DNA of 64,000 bases from Promicromonospora sp049532985 (GTDB taxonomy: Bacteria; Actinomycetota; Actinomycetes; Actinomycetales; Cellulomonadaceae): positions 2,728,001-2,792,000 of the forward strand of contig NZ_CP186693.1 in NCBI RefSeq assembly GCF_049532985.1, read 5' to 3'. The notes under the pieces are model-generated. The model had not been told where the DNA came from, made no database searches, and was given only the letters and a program-made list of their open reading frames with translations. Positions 10,230-19,680 of the stretch are shown one piece after another; within the stretch, counting starts at the first letter, position 1, and the number at the start of each line of letters is the position of its first letter. The position numbers and the translations under genes were made by a program.

Positions 10230-11914
10230 CAGCCGTCCGCAGGCTCGAGGTTCATCAGGATCTGGGCGGCCTGCACCCCCGTGGGCTGGGGCTGGTTGTA
10301 GGGGTCCTCCTCGGAGGGCCAGCCCACGTAGTTCTGCGTCGAGTACTGCGCGGTGGCCGGGCGGGTCCAGATCGCGATGCCCGGCACCTCCTCGACGAAC
10401 ACCTTCTGGATGGTGGCGAGTGCCTCGGCGCGCGTGGCGTCGTCGGGGGCCGCGGCGTAGGCAGCGAGCGCCTCGGTGGCCTCGTCGTTCTGGAAGCGGC
10501 CGAAGTTCCAGGTGGCCGGGTCGCCGAGCTTCTCGTAGTGGGCGCCGTCCATGATGTCGGAGTACATGTCCCAGGGGGTGGCGCCGCCGTCGGTCCAGTG
10601 CAGGGTGGCCTGGAAGTCGCCGCCGGGGATGACGTCGGCGAACCAGCCGTCCTGGTTGACGGGGTTGACGGTGGCGGTGGCACCGAGCTCGGCCGCCGAG
10701 TTCTTGATGAGGTCCAGCGCGGTCAGGTAGTCGTTCCAGCCGGCCGGGTTGACGAGCTCGAAGGTGACGTCCTCGCCGTCGGGGTCCACGAGCTGCTCGC
10801 CCTCCCAGGTGTAGCCGGCGTCCTCGAGGAGGGCGCGGGCGCCCTCGACGTCGACGGCGTACTCCTGGCCGGCGTACTCGTCGGAGAGGAACTCCTCGCC
10901 GGCGGGCAGCGGCAGGCCGGTGACGCTGGTCAGGGCGGGGTTGACGCCCGAGGTGGCGACGTCGACGAGCTCCTGGCGGTCGATCACCATGTTGAGGGCC
11001 TGCCGGAACGCCTTGTCGTCGAACGGCTTGGTCTCGTTGTTCAGGTAGAGCACGTCGATGCCGAGGCCACCGGCGGCGTACTGGTGGTAGTGCTCCGGGT
11101 CCTGGGCGATGTAGACGTTCTCGAAGTCGGCGATGAACGTCCAGCCCCACTGCGCCTCACCGGTGGTCAGGGCGGTGGTCAGGGCGTTGTTGTCGTTGTA
11201 CGACGAGTACCGGATCTCGGGGACGGCCGGCTCGCCGCCCCAGTAGTCGTCGCGGGCCACGACGGTGGCGGCCTGCGGCGTCCAGGACTCCAGCGTGTAC
11301 GGGCCGGTGCCCACCGGGTCAAGGTTGGTGTCGGTGGTCGGGTCCTCGACGTCGGCCCAGATGTGCTCGGGCACCATCACGAGGTCGTACAGCTTGGACT
11401 GGTTGACGAACTGCCCGGCGGTGAACGTGACGGTGACGGTGCTGCCGTCGGTCTCGATCGTGTCGTAGGGCAGGGCCGCGGCATTGAGCGCCTCGAAGTC
11501 CTTGCGCAGCTGGATGGAGAACGCGACGTCCTCGGCGGTGAACTCCTCGCCGTCCGACCAGGTGACGCCCTCGCGGGGCGTGATGACGGCCTGCGTGAAG
11601 TCCTCGTTCCACTCCACGCTCTGCGCGAGCCAGGGCTCCGGCTCCTCGGAGGGGCGGGCCTGGTTACGCATCATCAGCGGCTCGTAGATCGTGAACGCGT
11701 AGCCGAGCGAGAGCGCCGACGAGCCGGTGGCGAACGGGCTGTGGTTCTCGGTCTGGACGCCGTTCGGCATGCCGACGGTCAGGGTCTGTCCCCCGCCGCC
11801 CGCGGTGGTGGTACCGCCGCCGCCACCGCCGCCGCAGGCGGTGACCAGCAGCGCGATGGCCGCCGCGGCTGCCGCCGCTGCGACGGGCCTGCGATTCCTC
11901 ACGCGAAAACTCAC
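10229..11914 (-). CDS. ABC transporter substrate-binding lipoprotein (SBP family 5)
   Basis: Extracellular solute-binding lipoprotein of 561 residues. A basic N-terminus and Ala-rich hydrophobic core lead to the lipobox LVTAC near residue 27, followed by a glycine tract. The mature part has the family-5 features LAQSVEWNEDFTQAVITPRE and VTWSDGEEFTAEDVAFS. GTG at 11914 has a strong AAGGAGG site seven bases upstream. Family-5 proteins bind peptides, nickel or oligosaccharides. The GH3 enzyme next door and the TetR operator upstream favour beta-linked oligosaccharides such as cellobiose, but the sequence does not prove it. Confidence 0.92.
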
Positions 11915-11968
11915 GGTGTGCCTCCTTGCACTCCTCCCGCAGTGCGCGGGACGGATGGGTGGTTGTCG

Positions 11969-14575
11969 TTACTGGGCTCCGGTTCCGGGGGCGTCCCCGG
12001 GCCGGACGGTCAGGTCGTTGGTCAGGCGCAGGTCGGCCACGGACCTGCCGGTGCGCAGCCGGTAGGTGCCCGGCGGCGTGGTCCAGCCCCGGGCCTGCGG
12101 GTCCCACACCTGCAGCGCGCGGGGCGAGACCGGGACGGGCACGGTGACGCTGCTCATGGCCGGGACGTCGGCGACCGCGAAGCCGCCGAGCCAGCGCACG
12201 GGGCGGCGGGGACCGCCGTCGGGCGCCTCGACGTACACCTGGACCACCTCGCGGCCCGCGCGCCGGCCCGTGTTCCGGACCGTCGCGTAGACGGTGAGGG
12301 TCGCGGGGGCGTCGTGGGCCTCGCCCCGGGCGAGCACGGCGTCCTCGTACTCCCAGGTGGTCCAGCCGAGGCCGTGCCCGAAGGGCGCGGCCGGGGCGGG
12401 GGCGTCCGGCCCGGCGTCCAGCCGGCGCTCCCAGGCCCGGTAGCCCACGTCGGTGCCCTCGGCGTACTCGACGACGCCGGCCACGGGCCGGGCGTGCGGC
12501 ACGGGGACGTCCTCGTGGCAGGCGGGCAGCGTCCACGGCAGGCGGCCGGACGGCTCGGTGAGGCCGGTCAGGACGTCGGCGAGCGCGGTGCCGGCCTCCT
12601 GGCCCGGGAGCCAGCCCCACAGCACGGTGGGCACGTCGGCCAGCCACGGGAGCAGCACGGGCGCGCCCGCGTTGACCACCACGACGGTGCGCGGGTTGAC
12701 GGCCGCCACGCGACGCACGAGCTCGTCCTGGTTCCCCGGCAGGTCCAGGTCGGGCCGGTCGTAGCCCTCGGACTCGACCTCGGCGGTGGTACCGACCAGC
12801 ACGACGGCGACGTCGGCCGCCGCAGCGGCCTCGACGGCGGCGGCGAGGTCGTCCTCGGCCGAGGGGCCGGGCAGCCGGTGCACCAGCGCGGCGCGGACGA
12901 AGTGCCCGTAGCCCACGGCGTGCACCACCTGGAGGGTCGCGTCGAGGTCGGCGGCGCCGCTCACCGGCGCGAGCGCCGCGATCGGGTGGTTGTGCCCGGA
13001 GGAGAGCACGACGTCCTCGTCCACCCGGGTGGCGCCGGCCGCGACCTCGGCCCCGTCCACCAGCACCCGGTGGATGCCGACGGTGCCCACGCCGAGCTCG
13101 TGCCCGCCGGGCTCGTCGAGCCGCACGGTGGCGCGCAGGCGGACGGCGTCGGCGTCGGGCCGCACGTCCTGGAGCCAGCCGGTCCACGTCGTGGTGGTGT
13201 GCTCCGTCAGGACGCTGCCGTCGGCGGCCAGGAGCGTCACGCGCAGGCCGGGTTCGCCGGTGACCGGGTCCGTGCAGCGGTCGATGTCGAGCTCCGGCGG
13301 GTTGCGCAGGGCACGCGCGCCGGCCAGCAGCGTCACCTGCGAGCCGGGCGGCAGCGCGGCGCGCAGCTCGTCGGCGGGGTAGGTGAGCCGGTCGGGGCGC
13401 ACGAACGAGGAGCCGCCGCCCTGGAAGAACGGCTCGACGGCCGCGGGGCCCAGCAGCGCGACGCGCAGCGGCCGGGCCGCGTCCTGCACCAGCGGCACCA
13501 GGCCGGCGTCGTCCTTGAGCACCACCACGGAGCGGGCCGCGAGCTCGCGCAGCAGCACCGCCGACGCCGCGGGCGCACCCTCCGGTGCACCGGGCCCCGG
13601 ACCCTGCGCGGCGAGGCCCGCCCCCTGGGCGACGGCGGCCGCGATGGTCGCGTGCGGCGTGGCCCCCGGGTCGGGGAGCGTGAGCCGCCCCGTGCGCCGG
13701 GCCAGGCGCAGCAGGCGCAGCACCTTGTCGTCGAGCTCGGACTCGGCCACCTCGCCGGAGCGGACGGCGTCCAGCAGGCCGTCGCCCCAGGCGCCGTCGG
13801 GCCCGGGCATCTGCAGGTCCAGGCCGCCGCGCACCGCGGGCGCCACGGACTGCGTGGCCACCCAGTCGCTGACGAACAGGCCGTCGTAGCCCCACTCCTC
13901 CTTGAGGAGGTCGACCACGAGCGGGCGGTGCTCCAGGAGCGGCGCCGCGACGCCCTGCGTGTCGGCGCCGTTGTAGGCGCCCATCACCGACCACGGGTTG
14001 ACGTCCCGCACGAGCCGCTCGAACGGTGCCAGGTAGACCTCGCGGAGGGTCCGCTCGTCGAGGCGCGCGAGGTAGCGGGTGCGCTCGGTCTCCGAGTCGT
14101 TGGCCACGTAGTGCTTGACGCACATGCCGACGCCGTGCGCCTGCGCGGCACCGACGAGGGCCACCGCGATCTCGGCCGTCAGGTGCGGGTCCTCGGAGTA
14201 GCACTCGAAGTGCCGGCCGCCCACGGGGGTGCGCTGCAGGTTGACCTGCGGGGCGAGCACGACGTCGACGCCGTGCCGGCGCGCCTCGGCGGCGAACAGC
14301 GCCCCCGCCCGCGCGGCCAGGCCGAGGTCCCACGTGGCCGCGAGCGCCGACGGCGCGGGAAACATCGCCGAGGTGCCGCCGTCCGGTCCGCGCACGCCCA
14401 CGGGGCCGTCGGACATCACCACGGGCTCGAGCCCGAGGCGGGGCACCGCCGTCGTCGCCCACATGGACGCGCCCACGACGAGCGACACCTTCTCCTCGGC
14501 GGACAGCTCCTGGAGGAGGTCGAGCAGCTCGGGCTCGGGGGCGACGGCTTGCGCGGTTGCAGCCTGCGATGACAC
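11969..14575 (-). CDS. Glycoside hydrolase family 3 beta-glucosidase, cytoplasmic
   Basis: GH3 enzyme of 868 residues. Visible motifs are GRHFECYSEDP (120-130), KHYVAND with the conserved KH pair at 154-155, and the nucleophile motif FVSDW with Asp237. The second alpha/beta domain starts with SVVVLKDD. It contains a PA14-like insertion (around LRVTLLAADGSVLTEHT) and ends in a fibronectin-III-like domain (NTGRRAGREVVQVYV). No signal peptide is seen, so it probably cleaves imported beta-glucosides inside the cell. I chose GTG at 14575, preceded by ACGGAGT, over an upstream start at 14611. First gene of the inserted minus-strand operon, divergent from the TetR gene. Confidence 0.92.
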   Translation of the reverse strand: MSSQAATAQAVAPEPELLDLLQELSAEEKVSLVVGASMWATTAVPRLGLEPVVMSDGPVGVRGPDGGTSAMFPAPSALAATWDLGLAARAGALFAAEARRHGVDVVLAPQVNLQRTPVGGRHFECYSEDPHLTAEIAVALVGAAQAHGVGMCVKHYVANDSETERTRYLARLDERTLREVYLAPFERLVRDVNPWSVMGAYNGADTQGVAAPLLEHRPLVVDLLKEEWGYDGLFVSDWVATQSVAPAVRGGLDLQMPGPDGAWGDGLLDAVRSGEVAESELDDKVLRLLRLARRTGRLTLPDPGATPHATIAAAVAQGAGLAAQGPGPGAPEGAPAASAVLLRELAARSVVVLKDDAGLVPLVQDAARPLRVALLGPAAVEPFFQGGGSSFVRPDRLTYPADELRAALPPGSQVTLLAGARALRNPPELDIDRCTDPVTGEPGLRVTLLAADGSVLTEHTTTTWTGWLQDVRPDADAVRLRATVRLDEPGGHELGVGTVGIHRVLVDGAEVAAGATRVDEDVVLSSGHNHPIAALAPVSGAADLDATLQVVHAVGYGHFVRAALVHRLPGPSAEDDLAAAVEAAAAADVAVVLVGTTAEVESEGYDRPDLDLPGNQDELVRRVAAVNPRTVVVVNAGAPVLLPWLADVPTVLWGWLPGQEAGTALADVLTGLTEPSGRLPWTLPACHEDVPVPHARPVAGVVEYAEGTDVGYRAWERRLDAGPDAPAPAAPFGHGLGWTTWEYEDAVLARGEAHDAPATLTVYATVRNTGRRAGREVVQVYVEAPDGGPRRPVRWLGGFAVADVPAMSSVTVPVPVSPRALQVWDPQARGWTTPPGTYRLRTGRSVADLRLTNDLTVRPGDAPGTGAQ

Positions 14576-14624
14576 GTGCGACTCCGTTCGGCGGTGGACG
14601 GCTGCCCGCATTCAATCACACTTA

Positions 14625-14640
14625 CTTACTGGTTAGTAAG
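14625..14640. promoter_or_regulatory. TetR-type palindromic operator
   Basis: Perfect inverted repeat CTTACT-GGTT-AGTAAG in the 90-bp gap between the GH3 gene and the divergent TetR gene. The AT-rich palindrome stands out from the surrounding GC-rich sequence. Size and position fit a TetR-family dimer site that would repress both the transport/hydrolase operon and the regulator itself; this is inferred, not proven. Confidence 0.75.
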
Positions 14641-14665
14641 CCCGTTCACCCCGTATCGTGAGGGC

Positions 14666-15325
14666 ATGTCAGACGCGACGGAGCAGGCTGCCGGGCAGGC
14701 TGCGGCACAGGGCAAGCGACCGAACCGGGCCCACCGCCGCGAGGAGATCCTCGCCGCGGCCACGCGGGTGTTCGGCTCGAAGGGCTATCACCAGGGCTCC
14801 CTCGGCGACGTCGCCGCCCAGGTCGGGATCACCCACGCCGGCGTGCTGCACCACTTCGGCAGCAAGGACAAGCTGCTGTGGGCAGTGCTGGAGTACCGCG
14901 ACCGCGTGGACGTGCAGCACCTGGAGGGCAAGCACATCCCCGGCGGCATGGACCTGTTCCGGCACCTGGTGACCACCGCGCGCCTGAACGCCGACCGGCG
15001 CGGCATCGTGCAGGCGTACGCGGTGCTCACCGGGGAGTCGGTGACCGACGGGCACCCCGCCTCCACCTGGGTCGCGGAGCGGTTCACGGTGCTGCGCGGC
15101 GAGATCGCGCAGGCCGTCCGCGCCGTGGCGGAGGAGCGCTCCGTGACCCTGCCCGAGGGCGAGCCCGAGCGCGCCGCCGCCGCGGTGATCGCCGTCATGG
15201 ACGGCCTTCAGCTCCAGTGGCTGCTCGACCCGGAGGCCGTGGACCTCGCGTCCGCCACCGGCTTCGCCATCGAGTCGATCCTCACGGCCACGCTGGGCGG
15301 CCCCGTGCGGATCACGGGCGCCTGA
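14666..15325 (+). CDS. TetR-family transcriptional regulator of the inserted GH3/ABC operon
   Basis: A 219-residue repressor-type protein. The N-terminal helix-turn-helix reads REEILAAATRVFGSKGYHQG followed by GDVAAQVGITHAGVLHHFGS, the classic TetR_N pattern. The C-terminal ligand domain includes VQAYAVLTGESVTDGHPAS, as in TetR_C proteins linked to carbohydrate genes. ATG at 14666 was chosen over upstream in-frame starts because the domain begins about 25 residues later and the operator lies just upstream. It is the only plus-strand gene inside the dcw region and probably controls the divergent operon; the inducer is unknown, plausibly a sugar. Confidence 0.9.
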   Translation: MSDATEQAAGQAAAQGKRPNRAHRREEILAAATRVFGSKGYHQGSLGDVAAQVGITHAGVLHHFGSKDKLLWAVLEYRDRVDVQHLEGKHIPGGMDLFRHLVTTARLNADRRGIVQAYAVLTGESVTDGHPASTWVAERFTVLRGEIAQAVRAVAEERSVTLPEGEPERAAAAVIAVMDGLQLQWLLDPEAVDLASATGFAIESILTATLGGPVRITGA

Positions 15326-15329
15326 CCCG

Positions 15330-15382
15330 CGTCACCGCCCGGTCGTCACCACTCAGCCGTCACCGCCCGGTCGTCACCACTC
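15330..15382. repeat. 25-bp direct repeat at the right junction of the dcw insertion
   Basis: Two identical 25-bp copies (15330-15354 and 15358-15382, both beginning CGTCACCGCCCGG) are separated by three bases. They sit exactly between the TetR gene stop and the ftsI stop; the second copy covers the last codons of ftsI. Such a duplication fits slippage or a rearrangement scar. No matching copy was seen at the murE end. Confidence 0.7.
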
Positions 15383-17512
15383 GGTCTTGAGCCGCTTGCC
15401 CTGCGTGGTGCTCGGCGGCACGTCCATCTTCTGCAGCGTGAACCCCATGATGTCGCTGAACACCGGGGCCGCGACGTCACCGCCGAAGATCGAGCTGTGC
15501 GGGCTCTTGAGGAACACGGCGACCGTGTACCGCGGGTCGTCGGCCGGGGCCACGCCGATGAACGACGCCATGTAGGTCCAGCCGTTCCCCGCGGGCATCT
15601 GGGCCGTACCCGTCTTGCCCGCGACGCGGTACCCCGGCACGGCCGCGTTCACGCCCGTACCGCCCTCCTCCGTGACGGTCTCCATCATCTGCAGGAGCGT
15701 GTCGGCGGTCTCCTCGGAGATCACCCGCTCCCCCGGCGCGCGCTCGGCCGGCGTCGTGGTGCCGTCGGGGCTGGTCGACCCCTCGAAGAGCGTCGGCGTC
15801 ATCCGCACGCCGCCGTTGGCCACCGTCGAGAACACGCTGGTGGCCTGCATCGCGTTCACGGACAGGCCCTGGCCGAACAGCACGGTGTACTGGGTGCGGC
15901 CGTCCCAGTCCGCGACGTCGTCGGGCGGCATGAGGCCCACCGACTCGCCCGGCAGGCCCAGGCCGGTCGGCTGCCCGAAGCCGAACTTCTCCAGGTAGTC
16001 CTGCCGCTCCTGCAGCGGGATCTTCTCACCGACCTGCACGGTGCCGGTGTTCGACGACTGCGCCAGCACGCCCGTGAGCGTGAGCCGCTGCGTGGGGTGC
16101 TGGTGCGAGTCGTGGAAGGTCTGGCCGTTCGGCGTCGTGAAGCTGTACGGCACCACGAACTGGCTGTCGGGCGTCCAGTGGCCCGCCTCCAGCGCCGCCG
16201 CCATGGTGATCACCTTGCCGGTGGAGCCCGGGTCGAAGACGTCCTTCACGGCGCGCGAGCCCTGGGCGACCGCGGCCGTCGAGCGGTCGTTCGGGTTCAC
16301 GGAGCCCGAGTCGGCGAGCGCGACGAGCTCGCCCGTGCGCACGTCCTGCACGATCGCGATGCCGTACTCCGCGCCCGTGGCGCGCTGCGCCTCGTCGACG
16401 GCGTCCTGCGCCTTCCACTGGATGTCGTGCACCAGGGAGAGCTGGACGTCGTCGCCCGGCACCGCCGGGACCGACTCCTGGCCCGCCGTCGGGATGCGCA
16501 GGCCGTCGAGGCTGCGCTCGTACGTGTCCGATCCGGCGGTGCCGGCCAGGAGGTCGTCGTACGCCGCCTCGATACCGCCCTGACCGACCTGCTCGTCGTT
16601 CACGAAACCCACGAGCGACCCCGCCACCGTGCCCGACGGGTAGGTGCGCCGGGAGGTCAGGTCGGTCCGCACGTAGGCCCTGATCCCCAGGTCGGCGATC
16701 GCGCGCTGCACCTCGGGCACCACGTTCTTGGCCAGCACCTCGTACCGGGACTCGCCCACCAGCCGGGCCGCGAGCTCGTTCTTGGGCACGTCGAGGATCG
16801 GCGCCAGGAGCTGGGCGATGCCCAGGGCGCCGTCCTCCACCTCCTTGCCGTCCACGGTCGGGCGGCCGGAACCGCGGAAGTCCTTGATCGCCTTGGGGTC
16901 GCCGATCACCGTGTACCGGTCCACCGACGTCGCGAGCACGACACCGTTCGCGTCCGTGATGTCGCCACGGTGGGCAGGCGTGACGGCCGTCGCCGTCCGG
17001 CGCTGCTCGGCGTCCGCCGCGAGGCTCGGCCCCTCGATGATCTGCACGTGGACCAGCCGCACCAGGAACACGAGCACCACCACCGCGGCGATGCCCACCA
17101 GCCAGCGTTGCCGCAGCTCCGGTCGCCCCGGGCTCGGCGGCAGCGGGCGGGCCACCCGGGAGCGGGCGGGGCGGGTCTGGGTGGCGGGCGCCTTGGTGGT
17201 CGGCCTGGTGCCGCCGGGCGCCTGAAAGCCCAGCCGTGTGCTGGTCGCACGGGGCTGGGCCTTGCGGGGCTCGGGCTTGCGGGGCTCGGGCTTGCGTTGC
17301 TGAGTCGTGCGTGGCTGAGTCGTGCGTGGCTGGTTCTTGGCCGGCTTGCGCGGCGACGCCGCGCCCTGGCGGGGCGCGCCCTGCCCGCGCGGCTGCGCGG
17401 TCCGCGGCTGACCCGCACGCTGCTGCCCGGCACGCGGCTGCGCGGAACGGGAGCCGGCAGCGCGCCCCGTCGGGGTGCGCTGCCGGCCCGGGTCCGACGT
17501 CGGCCGCGTCAC
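15374..17512 (-). CDS. ftsI: FtsI/PBP3-type penicillin-binding protein, septal transpeptidase
   Basis: Class B penicillin-binding protein of 712 residues that crosslinks septal peptidoglycan with FtsW. Catalytic motifs are STGK at 430-433, SSN at 486-488 and KTG at 633-635, preceded by a PBP dimerisation domain. A single membrane anchor lies at about 137-158. The cytoplasmic N-terminal tail is unusually long (about 135 residues) and made of Gln-Pro-Arg and Lys-Pro-Glu-Pro-Arg repeats. GTG at 17512 overlaps the ftsL stop as GTGA, matching the usual rsmH-ftsL-ftsI order. No PASTA domains are present. murE should follow but is displaced. Confidence 0.96.
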   Translation of the reverse strand: MTRPTSDPGRQRTPTGRAAGSRSAQPRAGQQRAGQPRTAQPRGQGAPRQGAASPRKPAKNQPRTTQPRTTQQRKPEPRKPEPRKAQPRATSTRLGFQAPGGTRPTTKAPATQTRPARSRVARPLPPSPGRPELRQRWLVGIAAVVVLVFLVRLVHVQIIEGPSLAADAEQRRTATAVTPAHRGDITDANGVVLATSVDRYTVIGDPKAIKDFRGSGRPTVDGKEVEDGALGIAQLLAPILDVPKNELAARLVGESRYEVLAKNVVPEVQRAIADLGIRAYVRTDLTSRRTYPSGTVAGSLVGFVNDEQVGQGGIEAAYDDLLAGTAGSDTYERSLDGLRIPTAGQESVPAVPGDDVQLSLVHDIQWKAQDAVDEAQRATGAEYGIAIVQDVRTGELVALADSGSVNPNDRSTAAVAQGSRAVKDVFDPGSTGKVITMAAALEAGHWTPDSQFVVPYSFTTPNGQTFHDSHQHPTQRLTLTGVLAQSSNTGTVQVGEKIPLQERQDYLEKFGFGQPTGLGLPGESVGLMPPDDVADWDGRTQYTVLFGQGLSVNAMQATSVFSTVANGGVRMTPTLFEGSTSPDGTTTPAERAPGERVISEETADTLLQMMETVTEEGGTGVNAAVPGYRVAGKTGTAQMPAGNGWTYMASFIGVAPADDPRYTVAVFLKSPHSSIFGGDVAAPVFSDIMGFTLQKMDVPPSTTQGKRLKTEW

Positions 17513-17937
17513 TGGTTCGCGCCCTTCACCACCTTGCCGGTACGGATACTGACCATGGTGGGGTTCTCGGCCGGGACCATCCCCAGGCTGCGGGCCTTGT
17601 CCGGCAGGCCGGTCTCGGCGGCCCGCAGGTCCTCCTGGAGGCCCTGCACGTCCTGGGCGGTCTGCGCGACGTCGCTCTGGAGCTGCGCCATCTCGTACGA
17701 ACCCCGCGCGAGAGTGGTGTTCAGCACGAGCACCGCCACCAGCGACACGATCATCAGGGTGGCGCACAGCACGAAGAACGGCACGCGGCTCTTGGCGTGC
17801 AACGGGGCCCGGACGATGTCCAGGCGGCGGCCGCGCTGCGCGGCACCCCCGGAGATCGCGGTCAACGGGGCCCGGCGGGTGCGGGGCTGCTCGACGGGAC
17901 GGGCGGCGCGGGCCGTCGCAGCGTTCACGGCGCTCAT
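17509..17937 (-). CDS. ftsL: FtsL-like division protein
   Basis: Small bitopic protein of 142 residues: a basic, Ala/Arg-rich cytoplasmic part, one membrane segment (about 52-75, VPFFVLCATLMIVSLVAVLVL) and an extracellular coiled coil (SYEMAQLQSDVAQTAQDVQG). It ends in a region containing SLGMVPAENPTMV that is common to actinobacterial FtsL-type proteins. Sequence conservation is low in this family, so the call rests mainly on topology and its place between rsmH and ftsI. Start and stop overlap both neighbours by four bases, indicating tight coupling. It would act with FtsQ and FtsB at the septum. Confidence 0.88.
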   Translation of the reverse strand: MSAVNAATARAARPVEQPRTRRAPLTAISGGAAQRGRRLDIVRAPLHAKSRVPFFVLCATLMIVSLVAVLVLNTTLARGSYEMAQLQSDVAQTAQDVQGLQEDLRAAETGLPDKARSLGMVPAENPTMVSIRTGKVVKGANQ

Positions 17938-18980
17938 CGGCGGTCCTCCTTCGCGGTGTGGTGCTGGGTGGTGCGGTCCATCAGGTGCTCGGGCGTGGGG
18001 CGCAGGCGCCGTGCGGCGCGCAGGCGCACGGAGGCGGAGCGCGGGTTGCGCTCCAGCTCCTGCGCGTCGGCCTCCTCCGCGCCCCGGGTGAGCGCCTCGA
18101 GATAGGGCTTGTGCGTCTCGGGTTCGACGGGCAGCCCTGACGGTGCGGACGACGTGGTGCCCCGCGCGATGGCGCGCTTGACGATCCTGTCCTCCAGCGA
18201 CTGGTACGACTCGACGACGATCCGGCCGTCCACGGCGAGCGCCTCGATCGCGGCGGGCACGGCGCGTTCCAGCACCTCGAGCTCGCCGTTCACCTCGATC
18301 CGCAGCGCCTGGAAGGTGCGCTTGGCCGGGTGACCGCCGGTCTTGCGGGTCGCAGCCGGGATCGTGGCCCGCAGCAGGTCCACGAGCTCGCCGCTGCGGT
18401 CCCACTCCCGCTCGGCCCGGCGTCGGACGACGGCCCGGGCGATCTTGCCCGCGAACCGCTCCTCGCCGTACTCGCGCAGGATCCGTGCCAGGTCGCGCTC
18501 GTCGTAGGTGTTGAGCACGTCCGCCGCCGTCAGGCCCCGGGTGGGGTCCATGCGCATGTCGAGCGGGGCGTCCTGGGCGTAGGCGAAGCCGCGTTCGGTC
18601 TCGTCGAGCTGCAACGAGGACACCCCGAGGTCCATGAGCACGCCCTGGACGGCGCCGCCGGCGTGCTCGTCGACCACCTCGGTGATCTCGTCGTACACCG
18701 CGTGCACCGGCGTGAACCGGTCGCCGAACCGGGCCAGCCGGGCACCCGCGAGCGCGAGGGCCTGCGGGTCGCGGTCGATGCCGATGACGCGCGCGGTCGG
18801 GACCTGGTCGAGCACGGCCTCCGTGTGGCCGCCCATACCGAGCGTGCAGTCCACGAGGACCGAGCCGGGCTCGGTGAGCGCGGGGGCGAGCAGGTCGACG
18901 CAGCGCTGGAGCAGCACCGGGAGGTGACGGTCGGCGGCATCGCCGCCGACGGGTCCGGGACGGTCGTCGGTCGCGTTCAT
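17934..18980 (-). CDS. rsmH: RsmH, 16S rRNA m4C1402 methyltransferase
   Basis: SAM-dependent methyltransferase (MraW) that methylates N4 of C1402 in 16S rRNA. The 348-residue protein opens with HLPVLLQRCVDLLAPAL and the SAM motif VDCTLGMGGHTEAVL, followed by VIGIDRDPQALALA, GVLMDLGVSSLQLD and, near the C-terminus, VVESYQSLEDRIVKRA. ATG at 18980 is preceded by AGGAGG. It follows mraZ after about 200 bp, a gap in which I see no further gene, and overlaps ftsL by ATGA. Confidence 0.97.
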   Translation of the reverse strand: MNATDDRPGPVGGDAADRHLPVLLQRCVDLLAPALTEPGSVLVDCTLGMGGHTEAVLDQVPTARVIGIDRDPQALALAGARLARFGDRFTPVHAVYDEITEVVDEHAGGAVQGVLMDLGVSSLQLDETERGFAYAQDAPLDMRMDPTRGLTAADVLNTYDERDLARILREYGEERFAGKIARAVVRRRAEREWDRSGELVDLLRATIPAATRKTGGHPAKRTFQALRIEVNGELEVLERAVPAAIEALAVDGRIVVESYQSLEDRIVKRAIARGTTSSAPSGLPVEPETHKPYLEALTRGAEEADAQELERNPRSASVRLRAARRLRPTPEHLMDRTTQHHTAKEDRR

Positions 18981-19180
18981 CGGTGCCTCCTCTCCTGCTC
19001 TGCCCTGCTGCGTGGCGTCCTGCCGTACGTCCTGTCCTGCGGCCGCCGGGTCCGGCCGGGCCGTCCGGCCGGGTCTCCCTCCGCACGGTTCCGGCGGCGG
19101 GGAAGTGCGCCGGATCCTGCGGGAGGAGGCCTGGCCGTACGGCCGTCCGCCTCGCCCTGCACGCCTGTCTGGAAGCCTGT

Positions 19181-19651
19181 CTAGAAGCTCAGCCCGGGGA
19201 AGATCTCCTCGGCCTGGTCGATGTAGTCGGGTTCGGTCTGCTCCTGGTAGGTGGCCCAGGCCTGCGCGTCCCACACCTCCACGCGGGTGCCGACCCCGAT
19301 CACGACCACCTCGCGGTCCAGGCCGGCGTACTCGCGCAGGTGTGTCGGGATGGAGACCCGGCCCTGCTTGTCCGGTACTTCGTCGCTCGCTCCCGCCAGG
19401 AAGTTTCGCGTGTAGTCCCGTGCAGCCTTGCTCGTCACCGGCGCCTGCCGGATCTGGGTGTAGATCTGCTGGAACTCGTCCATCGGGAGAAGAAAGAGGC
19501 ACCGCTCCTGCCCTTTGGTCATGACCAGACCGCTGGACAGACGCCCCCGGAACTTGGCGGGAAGGATCAGTCGGCCCTTCTCGTCCAGCTTCGGGGTGTA
19601 CGTCCCGAGGAGCAGACCCAGACCCGCGAAACCTTCGGCCATCGCAGTCAT
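19181..19651 (-). CDS. mraZ: MraZ, transcriptional regulator of the dcw cluster
   Basis: DNA-binding protein of 156 residues with two SpoVT/AbrB-like repeats: GTYTPKLDEKGRLILPAKFR at about 16-35 and DKQGRVSIPTHLREYAGLD at about 93-111. MraZ oligomers bind short GTGG-type repeats and usually repress the dcw operon, whose first gene this is. ATG at 19651 has a strong AAAGGAGG site seven bases upstream, so the slightly extended N-terminus (MTAMAEGFAGLGLL) is probably real. The putative binding repeats lie just upstream at 19681-19706. Confidence 0.96.
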   Translation of the reverse strand: MTAMAEGFAGLGLLLGTYTPKLDEKGRLILPAKFRGRLSSGLVMTKGQERCLFLLPMDEFQQIYTQIRQAPVTSKAARDYTRNFLAGASDEVPDKQGRVSIPTHLREYAGLDREVVVIGVGTRVEVWDAQAWATYQEQTEPDYIDQAEEIFPGLSF

Positions 19652-19680
19652 GGGCCAGCACCTCCTTTCGCTCCCGCATG

